Below, in pieces: positions 22,628 through 34,200 of a stretch of DNA of 64,000 nt (positions are counted from its first letter, which is position 1; each line of letters begins with the position of its first letter). Below the pieces are notes generated by a model. That model had not been told where the DNA came from. It searched no databases and saw nothing but the letters and a program-made list of their open reading frames with translations. The DNA is from Blumeriella jaapii (lineage: Eukaryota; Ascomycota; Leotiomycetes; Helotiales; Drepanopezizaceae): NCBI GenBank assembly GCA_009599575.1, contig VWND01000004.1, positions 798,001 through 862,000 on the forward strand, in the 5' to 3' direction. A program made the translations under genes and the position numbers.

Positions 22628-24074
22628 ATGAGTGCTCAAGAGCCTCCCATACCGGCCGCTGTGGTTGCCGAGGTGCTAGCAGTGCAAGACCGAGACCGAT
22701 CGCTGGAATTTCAAGACAGGCAGTCAGCGGCTTCCGCGACGCCGAAGCCAAAGGGATTCCAAGCAGGTGTCGGGTTGAACATTGCCCGCCGGACGCTGGG
22801 AATCTTCCTGTTAATGGTGACGGTCGTGCTGTGGACCACTTCCAACTTCTTGGCCAGCGTAAGCCATCTCTCCGGCCTTCCGGCTCTCGCGTCGTGAAGC
22901 ATCACTGACCTCGTCCAGTACATATTTGCCGACGACACCTACTCCAAACCCTACTTCGTTACCTACGTCAATACCTCATTCTTCGCCATCTCGTTGCTCC
23001 CAAGATTCGTTCAAATCACCTACGAACATGGCTTCTCCCACATCAAGAACTCAATGGCGGAGTTCTGGGAAAGCAAGGGAAATTACATGCCGATTGGAAG
23101 CAAGTCGAGGGAGGAGGACGACGCAGAAGACCTCACGGCTTCGCACACCCAACTGTTGATGGATACGAATTCCGGCCCAGCTCTGACCTTCGCGAGAGAT
23201 TCCGAGCCTGCGGACGAGGTGCTCAGTGGACCAGAGACGGCGTGGCTCAGCTTGGAATTCTGCCTTCTTTGGTTTGGAGCCAACTACTTAGTCGCTGCGT
23301 GCTTGGAATACACCAGCGTTGCCAGTTCTACTATATTGACGTCGACGAGCAGTATATGGACACTGGTTTTCGGTGCTTTGTTCGGCGTTGAGCACTTCTC
23401 GTACAAGAAACTCATTGGTGTTTTGGCCTCGCTAGCTGGTATCATCTTGATTTCAACGGTGGACCTTGCTGGTAAAAACAATGATGACAATCGTGGGAAT
23501 TTTCCCCACAAGTCTCAAGGCGAGATCGCGATCGGGGACGCCATGGCGTTTGGTAGTGCTATCATGTATGGTATCTACACGGTGGTCATGAAAAAGAGGA
23601 TTGGGAACGAAGACCGGGTGAGCATGCCACTATTCTTCGGGCTGGTTGGGCTGTTCAATGTTCTCTTCATGTGGCCGGGCTTCATCATACTCCATTTTAC
23701 TGGCGTCGAAAGGTTTGCTCTGCCACCCACAGGGAAGATTTGGCTCATTGTATTGGTAACCAACCCCCAACTTGCTCGTGGCCCAAAGACGTAGCTGACA
23801 TCTGCTCCAGCTGAACTCTGCATCGTCCTTCATCAGCGACTATGCTTGGGCGTACGCCATGCTTCTCACCACTCCATTGGTCGTGACAGTCGGGCTTTCC
23901 ATGACCATCCCACTGTCGTTAATTGGTCAGATAGTCCTCAACACCCAGTACTCCAGCGCTCTGTACTGGGTAGGTGCTCTCATCGTCCTGCTCTCATTCT
24001 TATTCGTCAACCATGAGAGCAAGGAGGAGGATGAGCCGCACGCTGCCCGTGAAGGGGCTGACCAAATTGCCTGA
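22628..24074 (+). CDS. SLC35F5/YML018C-like membrane transporter (EamA superfamily)
   Basis: Three exons (22628-22858, 22919-23755, 23811-24074) with 60- and 55-bp introns encode 443 residues. The protein belongs to the drug/metabolite-transporter superfamily, close to human SLC35F5 and the yeast vacuolar-membrane proteins YML018C and THI74. About ten membrane helices are visible, for example LGIFLLMVTVVLWTTSNFLA, FCLLWFGANYLVAACLEYTS, LIGVLASLAGIILIST, FGLVGLFNVLFMWPGFIIL and YWVGALIVLLSFLFV. The signature EYTSVASSTILTSTSSIWTL is typical of this branch. A hydrophilic loop between helices 2 and 3 is long and acidic (residues about 130-185). The substrate is unknown. The vacuolar location is inferred from yeast. 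Confidence 0.88.
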
Positions 24075-24999
24075 GCAATCGACCTGTGGAACATCGGACT
24101 CGCAAAAACGCTTCTGGGTCTCAATCTCCGCTAGAGATCTAAGTGAAGTGATAGAGGACAAACACTTTAAGCTGCATGAGGGTGGAAGGCAGCATGTCTG
24201 GGAATCTCGAATCCAATACGATGCGACCACGGTGATTGTCGTGTGCTGGAACGTAGATACTCTAGGGACCTTGCCGTAAGTGCTTTTTCTTAGACCAGCT
24301 ACGCTGAGGTTGCTCAAGAGACAGAAAGAGAACATTTCCCGACTGAGGAGGGCACGTCGTCATAATTGTAATGCAGGCCAACCAAATCATTCTCCATGGC
24401 GTAACTTTGATCTTCGTTGATGCTTTGGTTTCGTCGATCTTGTCAGTCTTACAAGCTCTCCTTGCCATTCTCTCGCGAAAGCTGCAACGCCTATCACCTG
24501 GCCTGCAGACATGAATGTCAACATGGAAGTAAACACTGGCCGGGGACTTGCCCACAGAGCTCTTCGCCTCGTATTTTGCCAGTTCTTTGGACTTTCAAGA
24601 CTGGCACGCTCTGCCTGATACGCAGTTGTCTTCTTGCAAGCAGTGCGAGAAAGTGAGCGCGGCCAAGTGGTCGCTTTTCACTTCACCTTTCTCTTGCTGA
24701 CTCAACTTTTCGCTCCTTCCTCCCACGTGGGAAATAGACGAAGCGCGACATCGTACTGCAACTTTTTTTCTCCTCCCAATATCATATCGTCGTCGCCTCT
24801 TTTCTCCCACAACCTCGACCGTACCCCCGAATCGTTCTTCTCGTCGCCGTCCGCTCGGCAACACTCGTTTGTGCTTCACATAGTACGCACAGCATACCTT
24901 CGTCCGCGCTGGGAATCCGCTCCGCGGCCACAGCACAGCATCGCATCTCTCCGTTTCGATCTCTCGTCGCGCCGCGCCGCGGCCTCTCGCACGCACACG
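24075..24999. other. Intergenic spacer with pyrimidine-rich promoter
   Basis: This 925-bp interval lies between two plus-strand genes. From about 24,690 to 24,990 the plus strand is rich in C and T, typical of the core promoter and 5' UTR of an expressed fungal gene. The upstream half shows nothing identifiable. Confidence 0.5.
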
Positions 25000-26560
25000 A
25001 TGGCTTCGGCGTTGACCGACGGTACACCATTCGAAGACCTCTTCAAATTCACTCCGAAGCAGCTGTCGAATCACCGCTCGCTGTCTGGTCCTCTGATATG
25101 GACCTCTTCCTTTTTAATGATCCTGGTTACTGTGTTTGCCACGGCTCGTCTCGCTGTACGCTTCTTCATGAAGCTTCCTTCTAACCGCCAGAACAAGACC
25201 ACCGCATTTGGATCGGACGACTGTAAGGCCTCTTCTCCTACCGAACTCCGTTCTGGGGGGTTTTCCCCCCCCTTTTTTTGACTGCGCTTTCTGCTTTCTT
25301 GGCTGGCTGCCATGGCGTTTCGATCTCGACCAGTGCTGATTCCATGTTTTCTAGACCTCATACTTGCAGCAACCCTCGCCACCCTCCTGTTTGCCGGCTT
25401 GATGATCGTAGGTGCGAAGAGAGGGCTGGGAAATCATATCTGGGGGATTGTGCTTGCGCCAGATTACGATTTTCAAGCAGCTGAGCGCATAATCAAGCTG
25501 AACTACGGCGCCTACACCGCATACGCAGTGGCAACCGCTCTCACAAAACTGTCGATTATCGCCTCCTACCTTCGTATCTTCCCCGGACGGTACTTTTGCA
25601 ACGCCATGCTTATTTTGGCTGGCGCCGTCATCTTACAAGGGATCATTGGCTGTTTCGTCGTCGTCTTCGCATGCTCTCCCCCCGAAGGCTCGTGGAATTG
25701 GGCGGTACCTCGCCGAAAATGCCTCAATATCATGATGTTCTTCTACGTTAGTGGGGGCATCAACGTCGCTACCGATTTCCTGCTGTGGGGAGCACCTATC
25801 CCGTTGCTCTGGAAGACCTCGATGACTGTACGACAAAGAGTTGGACTCTGTGGTTTATACGCGGCTGGATTGGTGTAGGTCGGGACACCTACTTTGATAT
25901 GAACTCACACTGACTCTGTTGGAAACAGTGGCTGTTTGGCAGGTCTCTTCCGTCTCGGTAACCTCAAAGGCTTATCGTCGCTTGACATCACTTGTAAGCT
26001 TGACTTCTTCTCTGGTTCGAATCTTTCTTATGTAACCAAATATAGATCAAGGTGCTGCGCCGCTCAATTGCTCCATGATGGAAGTAAGTTTCGGAATCAT
26101 CTGTGCTTGCATTCCTCCTTTGCGACCGGCTATGCGACTCCTCATCAGAAATCTTCGATCTTGTCTCGGGATTGTCGAGCCACCAAAGCCTGCTCGGAGC
26201 CCAATGCCAACGTCGAGCAATGATTTCTCTCCAGAACCAAAACGCGGAGGAGGGAGACTAGAAAATGGCGTGCTTGAGATGGGTATTTTCGAGCGCAGAA
26301 ATCTAGGCTCAACGTCAAACCTCAGCTCCCCAGCACCATGCTACTCGCCCCATGGCTCCTCAGTACAAAGTTTCTCGCCCCAAAGCTCTACATACGTTCC
26401 GAGCTCGTTAAGTCGAGCTTCGTCTGGTCAAAGTTCAGCAGACAACAGCTCACGAGACCCCTTCTCGTCAAGGCAAGACTCGGACGCTCCTTCTATGCGC
26501 CACACGGTCACTGATTCCGAGGGGAGTGTAAGGGATGCAGGATTATGGGATTGGATCTGA
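25000..26560 (+). CDS. Fungal rhodopsin-fold integral membrane protein
   Basis: Four exons (25000-25222, 25355-25874, 25929-25993, 26046-26560) encode 440 residues. The introns are 132, 54 and 52 bp; the first contains G6-T4-C8-T7 homopolymer runs. The family is the fungal rhodopsin-like domain (Pfam Fung_rhodopsin), with seven membrane helices and no retinal lysine known. Seven hydrophobic segments can be traced, from FLMILVTVFATARLAVRFFM to FGIICACIPPLRPAMRLLI. The family landmarks YLILAATLAT, LTKLSIIASYLRIFP, NIMMFFYVSGGINVATDFL and RLGNLKGLSSLD are present. The C-terminal tail of about 130 residues is Ser/Pro-rich and likely cytoplasmic. Some relatives act in infection-related signalling or in polyketide clusters, but most have no known role, and no cluster genes lie nearby. 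Confidence 0.88.
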
Positions 26561-27360
26561 AGACACTCTTCTCGCCGTTCTAGGCGGCTTTCGTATGTGG
26601 AGACAATTTTCGGTGAGACATGGAATTTTTCAGTCCATTTCGTCAGCGCAAATCCTGATAATTACAATGGGGTGATCTCTGGGGGAAAGAAAATGGCTTT
26701 GAATTGATTCTGGATTGTAAGCTCGATACAGTTTGGCTGAGAAATGATGGGCGACAGCACTGACTGCGGCCACACTGCAGTGGCAATGATGAGTTCGGGC
26801 TCTCTGCTCTGTCTCTAATCAAATCAATACAATACATTGCATCCCACGAGCATATCACAATCTCCCGTCTGCGGTTGTACGGCTCCTCTGACCGAACGCG
26901 AGGCACCAAACCCTCGCTCGTACTGTATGTAGCAGACTCCCAACCCGGCCCTACCGCTACGGTCCTTACTCCAGAGACAACATTGCCTAGGTACGTACCC
27001 ATCCGGATGCCCACCGTCGATGTCTCCTCGTCTCCAGCCCCTCTGACGCGTGTCGAGACCGGCTTGAATATCGGCCGTGACATGACATGATCTCGTGGTT
27101 GCCCCGTCCCTTTCCTTTCCTACCCTACGCTTCAACGCGCTGCAGTCATCAGTCACCGCGGCCGTGAAATGTCGCTTGTACTTACCTACCTACCTACTTA
27201 CCGTACCATACTTAACATTCATTATTCCACCGGTGCTTAGCGGGAACCCCAGTCAAACCAGAATGCTCCTCTCTCGCCCGGAGAGAAGAAGCACGCAGGG
27301 AGGGGTCGGGTTGTGAGTGGTCTGCATCCTCGCCCTTACATTACTGTACTGTATGTACAG

Positions 27361-27404
27361 GACTGGACTGGATTAGATTGGATTGGATTAGATTAGATTA
27401 GATG
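27361..27404. repeat. GATTG/GATTA pentamer repeat
   Basis: A short tandem run of GGACT, GGATT and AGATT pentamers, about nine units. It is non-coding and merges at its left end with a TACTGTACTGTA motif. Confidence 0.85.
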
Positions 27405-27460
27405 GCTTTTCTGACGCGCTCGCTCGATGCCCGGGATTGGCAGAGGTCGATGTTGAGGTT

Positions 27461-27501
27461 ATGTGTGTATGTGTGGATGTGTGTATGTGTGTATGTATAT
27501 A
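27461..27501. repeat. GTGTAT/GTGTG microsatellite
   Basis: About 40 bp of alternating GT interrupted by A, a typical degenerate dinucleotide microsatellite. Confidence 0.9.
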
Positions 27502-27574
27502 GTAGCAGGTCGAGCCGAAAGGTAGGTCGTAAAAGGAAATGAAATGGAAATGGAAAAAAAAAAAAAGAGGAAGA

Positions 27575-27577
<3 letters not shown>

Positions 27578-27655
<78 letters not shown>

Positions 27656-27666
27656 GAGAGAGAGAT

Positions 27667-27708
<42 letters not shown>

Positions 27709-27712
27709 TGAG
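27578..27712. repeat. Long (GA)n microsatellite
   Basis: About 135 bp of nearly pure GA on the plus strand with three short GATGAG interruptions. It is preceded by an A-run and GAA triplets from 27,554. Both strands stay open as Arg/Glu or Leu/Ser polypeptides, which are artefacts. The homopurine tract could form triplex DNA. Confidence 0.95.
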
Positions 27713-27785
27713 ACTTGCTCCCCATCAGCACCGAGAGTATCAAAGACAGCAGGTACAATATACTATACTGTATATACTGTATATA

Positions 27786-27808
27786 CCCTACCCTACCCTA
27801 CCCTACTA
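27786..27808. repeat. CCCTA pentamer repeat
   Basis: Four tandem CCCTA units follow a TATACTGTATA palindromic stretch. The unit is five, not six, bases, so it is not a telomere repeat (TTAGGG/CCCTAA). Confidence 0.85.
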
Positions 27809-28276
27809 TACCCTTACAGAACCGTGCCGTACCGAACCGAGACCTCCAAACCAATCAAAACCAATCAAAACAAACCAAACAAACACACGCTCGCTTACAA
27901 GGTCGCACGAGAAGCTTGGTACTCTGTACAGTGCTACTTGTCTTTTGCCTCCTCGGGCACTGTTGACGGGGACAGGAACTAGAGGTGAGGTGCGTGAAGG
28001 CTGATCCTATGTAACAAGACATGGTTGAATTCACATCGGAGGGACCGGCCAAAGGCCAGTCATCATCAATATACTACATCGTCCGACGAAGGCCCTCCCC
28101 TCCACAACGCGCTGTGGGACAGCACCTTCTTCCCACGATCCTAGAACGCCACCCATGCATGTTCGCTTTCCGAGAATGTATCTATCCTACAGCCTCTGAC
28201 TCGCGGCTTCTCGAACGCCATGTTCGCGGGAGCCACCCCACGCAAAATAATGTACAAAAGAACTGCAATCTTATGT

Positions 28277-31200
28277 TCAGTGGTCGCTGGCTAGACCGCC
28301 CAGGATCTTCTTGAAGCCCTTTCTCTTCTTCGTGCCCTCGTCGTGCTCCTCGGTCTGGCTACCGTTCAAGCTCGGGGAGCTCTCTTTCTCCTTCTTCTTG
28401 AGCCGACCCAGCGTCGACGCAACCAACCCCGAGTCCAAGTTGTTATTCTTCACGCTCTTCAGGCCAGACTTCGTACTGGCGGCCTCTGTCCGGTTGAGCT
28501 GGTGCGCAGGAGTCATCACCAACGAGGCTGGGAAGTTCTGCGAGCGTGAGTGCATCGAGACGACGCTGCTGGAGTTGCTCGGCGTCCGATCTAATTGATT
28601 GATGCCATAGCTGGATGTGAACGATCGGCGGGGACTTCTGGAACCATCGGATCGAGTAGCGCTTGGGCTCGTGCCAAACAGGCTACTGCTGGCGTCGCTG
28701 TTGTCATGCGAGTTATCATGGCTTGGAGGAGTCAGCAACATGCTACTTGTGGCAAGCTCTCGGAGGCGATGCTGCTGAGCCGTTGTAGGCCGATGCTTGA
28801 ATTTGTTCTTGATGATAGCACCCGTGTGCGATATCAAGGCTCGAATGACATCTTTCTTGAGGGCGAGCGCAAGGTCCAGGTTCGACCAAGTCTTGTTGCG
28901 ATACTCGATCTGAGGCAGACGGAAGACGAAATCGTGGAGATCTTCCAGGCTGCGTTCTCCGTTGCCTTTATAGCTCAGACAGAGCACGACACTGGTGATC
29001 TTGACATGTGCGAGAGTCATGTACTCCGATGCGCGAGACATCATCTTCGTCAGATCATCGGAAGGCTCTTTCTTTTTGCCCGAATTCCGATGCATGCCGA
29101 ACCGTTTCTTGGAGTCGCCGCTGGTTGAAGCAGTCGAGTTGGCATCATTGTTGGGCGCCGTGGTCAACGCTCTACCTAGATTGGGCCGTGAAGTTGCACT
29201 GGGTTGTAGGCTTTCTATCGACAGTCCTTTCGTCGAGTTCGTTGCCGACAACCCTCGAGAACTTGAGGAGTTCTTGTTGATTGATTGGAAGAGTCGGAAA
29301 TGATGCCCCTCGTGGTCCCGTGGGTGCAAACTAAAGGGTTTTGATTTGCCGCTTACAGCTGTGCTGGGACGAGCCTCCGAGTTCATCGTCGGCCGCAGGC
29401 GAAGTTCCAGGGATCCTGCTCGCGTGCTAGGCTCGATGTCAAGCTTGTCTCCAGCGGTCTTAGGACGCCTATCCAAAGTTGGGGTGTCGTCTTCTTCCCC
29501 ATCCTCGTCCTCGTCTTCCACGGGTTGCATGTGTTTCACCAAGAACGGCGACTTGGACTTCGTCTCGTTCGTACTGGGAAACATGTAGTCGAAGAGCCGT
29601 TTTCCAACCTCCCTTTCAAGCTGGATTCTCATGGGGAAGAGGTTGACCTCGAAACGATCCACCACAGGAATTCCTGCAATCGCCTCCAGCATGTTCCAAC
29701 GAACGTTCAACATCTGATGATTGTCTCCTTCGTTGAACACTCCACGCTCGGGATCGGAGTACGGAGCAAACATTTCAGGATAAATAGCATCCGGGAGCAG
29801 GTTGAGGCCTATAATCTTGCCGATCGACATCTCATTCATGTGAGATCCGTCTGAGTTGTCCACTCGATCGTACTCGGCGTGCTGAAGTTGAAATTCCATG
29901 AGTGGTTCGTTGTTATCGCGGATTAGATGCCAGACGATTTGGCTCGACGAGATGATCCACCTAAGCAATCCACTGCTCTGTGTAGCGTCGTACTTTCTCT
30001 GCGAAGAGGTTATGGCTTTCATCATGAAGAAGAGTTCATCCTCACAGCTGGTCAAGTCCATGTCGAGAGCAAGCCTGTCTGCCCAGCCTTTCTTGTCCAG
30101 GAACTGCGAGTTGATCTGGAACTGAGTTTTGATCTCGTCTAGCTGTCGGATTCTCTCTTGCAGACGAATGACCATCTCGGGAGCACCTCGCAGGTCGCTG
30201 AAGTCTGATGCCAGCATTATCTTTTCCAGTCGCTCATTTCTCGTTTTCTCCAGAGGCTCGCTGTACAAGAGCAGGTCCAAGACAATGATGTACATCGCAT
30301 AAAACTGGGCAGAGTTGCAAATGGCGAAGATTTGAGGGAACTCTACATAGAGATGATCCATGCGATTCTCAACGTTGTTTGCAGGTCCTGCATGAGTGCC
30401 TTCGCTGCTAAGTTCGTCGTTGTACTTGAGTCGTAGGGTGTTGTATTTGTCGTATCTCAGAGTGGCCGAGGTCTTTTGTACAATGCGCTTAAAGCCGAAT
30501 GGGTCAACCTTGAAGTCGAACATGACTTCCATAGGCACCCAAGGCGGCCAGACAGACCCAACTGGAACGCCATAATGATTTCCAGTGTACATGGACAAGA
30601 GCTGTGTTGAGAGCCATTTTTGGTGTGTGACGAAGAATTGCGTGCTGTCCATCTCCACGGAGAAGCGGCGCTGCACCAGGCCACTCACATCATCAGAGAT
30701 GCGATGTTTGTCCATGACCTCGACCACTTTCAGTTCCATACCTTTGGCGGTGACCAGAACCACAGCTTTGGGATTCTTCTCGCTTTGAAGCTGAATTTGA
30801 GGAGCGATGAGTCGCACGAGAAAGCTGTTCTGTGGGGTGAACTCGCGGCCGATGCCAGAGTGAAGGTCTTCAGAGGAAACCTTCTCGCTCGGTTCGGAGG
30901 CCGGATCCTGGTTTGTGGGATCTCCAGCGTTGACAAAGTCCCTGCCGTCAGCGAGAAGCTCGTTGATTCGATCCTCTACCTCCTGAGGCTCAAAATCATC
31001 GGGCGCTGGCTGAGGCACCGAACCTCTGCGGGAAGCATCTGTTTCCGGCGTCGGGTTTTGCTTCGGTGCCTTTGCCTTGTTCTGTTCGTCAACAATATCG
31101 AGGATGATTTTGACGGCTCGTCTGGAAAGGTAGTAGACAAACCCACGCCTCTGGCCGACTTGGTGTATGTATCGAAGGATAATATTCCTCAACAGGTTGT

Positions 31201-34200
31201 TCCACTTCAATTGCATGTTGTGGATGACGAAACGGTTGTCAAAGTCACTGGTGAAATCTGAGCCTGGGTTCGTATCCATTCCTTCGGCTGCTTCATCGTA
31301 ATCCTTGGGGTAAGGTGTTTCACCATCGCTGTCGACATCGGCATCCCCATCTGGCACTGCACGCTTCTTGTTTGTGTGGATACGTATGGCCATGCGGTGA
31401 AGCATCGACTCCAAGAAGAGCTTTTTGTCCCGCAAGAAGGCGCCTTGTTTGCTCAGCTGCTCGAAATCAGCTCTCAAGGAGGGGTTGGTGTCGTCTCTGA
31501 TGCACGCAAGTTCGGCGTCTTCGACAGCCTGATTATGAGTCATCATCTGCTGTTGAAGCTGCGCAAGACGACTCTTGATTAGCTGACTCGCCGAGGATCG
31601 TCATCTTTGCTCATGATGCAGAAATGGGTCTGCTCGTTACCAAATGGGCTCGTTCTATCAGGGTCGCCCGAGATGGTATCGCCGTGGTCGGTCTGACGGA
31701 AGTACGTGAAACGGGGCGTGTACGCAAGCGGCATAATCTTCGTGTCTGGGTTTGCCTCGGATGGTAAGATCCAGTCTAACTCGACAAAATCGTCCATGTC
31801 AATCCAACTAAAGTCGTTGTCCGGGATTTGAAGTGTGACAGATCGGTGGCTGGCATCTCGCTCTGAGATACGAGGGTGGAGGCGGAGGCCTTCCGCAGAT
31901 CGTCTGGCGTTGTACCCGCGATGCTTGCAGTTACAGCCCGGATATCGGCTGCCAACAGATCCAATTGAGCTTGGTGCAGCTTCATACCGGTGGTTTTCCC
32001 TTGCGTTTTGCGGCCCTTGTCGTGAGTCGGAAACTCTTCGCGTCGTTGGTGCATATCAAGCATGAAGCTATCGAGTCTCATCTTCAAGCCAGTAGCAGAG
32101 ACGACGTTCTCTAGATGGTCTTCGGCGTCCTTGTGCTTGTAGATGTGACTGATGAACAGTGGCGCCAGAAGGAGGTTGTACTTTATAGTGGCTAGGTGCC
32201 GGCCAAATTTCTTGCTCGATTTTTCGAGGCCTGGCCACAGCGCACCTTGGCGAATGGGCAGCGACATGGTGCCATTAAACATCAACCACCAGGCAAAAAA
32301 GTGCGAGAAGAACCTAGGCGTCATGTGCACCGTGTTGTAACTGTTGGTTTTCTTCGAGTTCGACACAGACCATTCTCGGTCTGCGGGTGCTCGGACGGCA
32401 ATAGACATGTGAATGTGATGGCTTCGGAACCCTCTGAAAGCGTCGTACTCATGGCCGGGCAATCCTTTGGCAAATTTGGGCTCCTTGAGAATGACGTTGT
32501 AGTGGGGTTCGAAATCGAAAGACCGTTTGCCGTTTTGCTGCAAATTTCTCTCGAACATCAAGCCAACTTGCCACTGTACATTCCCAGAAAGCTTCATGAC
32601 AACTTTCTTGAAGGCCGCGCCACGTCTGAAGCTCTCTGCGCTGTAAATGCTCTCGGTATCTCGAACGTGCCGGGACATGTTGCGGGCTTGATGGCTGAAG
32701 TCTGGGATGGCCAGGATGTATTCGCCACTTTCCACAGTCATAAATTTTCTCGGGTCTTCCTCGCGATAGATGTTCCATCGAACGTCGTTACGCCAGCACA
32801 TGAGGAACCCTGCACCATTGCCAGTGATCAAGTACGGATCACGTGTTCCCTTGAGCATAAGATGGACATCGCCATCCCCCTTCCATGCGACGCTGACGCG
32901 AGAGTGGAAACTCAGTCGTATCTTGTCCCAGAATCCAGTGCGGTCCGATGGGTCAACCTGGGGCTTGGCGAATGTTTCGATGATCATCATCATGTCCTGT
33001 ATGGCAGGCTGGTACGAAGCGCCCCAGGTAATGCGGGTGGGAAAGCCAGTATTGATATCGACCTTGATGTCGGAATACGTCTTGACTGGCGAAACTGTTC
33101 TTCGAACATCAATGGCGAATCCACCCAGATTTGAAGCTCCAGGCTCGCCAATCTTGGGGGGGACTATATCGACTTTGACATGCCGCGTCGATTCGAGTCC
33201 TCGGAATTCTTCAGCGATGACGAAATCCGACTTGAGCGACCAGGCCGGCTGTCGAGTAGACTGGCCAGGTCTGATGGACGGAACGTGCAAGAGAGGAAGA
33301 GGATAATCCCGCAGGATTATGCGTGCCTCGCCCATGTCTATCTGGACGTGCATTGGGACCAGGAGGGAGTATTGCATGTCGTAGGGCATCCCTTTTCCAA
33401 TGTGGTGGATGAAATCGGGTAGCTGGTGCATCGGGAAAGACGGCTTCTCGATGGTGATGTGGAGATCATTGATCAGAGTTGTCATCAGGGCCGGGCGTTG
33501 GGGCACCTCAAGTATGTTTTCGGTCTCCTCGAGATCATCGGGTAGCTGATCGGGACCCCAAAACACGCCACGGATGTCCTTCATGCCATTCTTTGCCATC
33601 TCATAGATGCGGTCGATTCTCCGCTTCCAGCTCTCGGAGTTGTGCTTTTTCAACTTTTCGTGGGCGTCTCGGACAGAGATTTTGGCTGAGCTTGTCATTC
33701 CACTTGTACCCTCAGGGTCGTAGCGCATATTCCGACCACGGTGACCATCTGTGGCGTGGTGTCTGTCAGTAGCATCATCCTCGCTCCGGCTCCGCTTCGG
33801 AGCTTGGGCATCCTGATTAGTGCTACGACCCCTCGGGTGTGCAGATTTATTGCGAAACCGAGAGAAACCCTTGCGCAATTCCTCATCCTCAATCTTCTTC
33901 GCCTTGACTTTGAACGCTGCTTCACGTGCAAGACGCTGTGACTGTTCCACGAGTCCAGTGCGAAATATTGCGCCCAGCTTCCATTCGAATGCGCCATCTT
34001 CGAGTTCGAACAAAAGAGCTTTGCTTCGAACCGATATTTTGGGAAGATGCTTGGGACCTTCCGGGCGCTTATCGAGGATGTACTCGTTTGTACCCGTGCT
34101 AAAACGATGGTGGATTTGCTGAACGGCTTTGAGCGTGTTGATCAAGTTGTCGAACACTTTGTGAAGCACAAGCTGGTGTGGGATAGCAAGCCTGATTGCG

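Larger units (their letters stand above)
26561..28276. other. Convergent intergenic region rich in simple repeats
   Basis: This 1.7-kb region lies between the 3' ends of the rhodopsin-fold and FMP27 genes. It has no conserved coding sequence. It carries several simple repeats between 27,340 and 27,880, listed below, plus TACTGTA-type motifs near 27,344 and 27,770. Confidence 0.6.

Noticed and set aside
27786..27808. CCCTA repeats as an internal telomere
   Set aside because: The unit is five bases, not CCCTAA, and there are only four copies.
31540..31592. A 41-bp intron to explain the third FMP27 break
   Set aside because: The CTAAT would lie within ten bases of the donor, and the sequence codes for the expected RRVQLI..RLAQL region.
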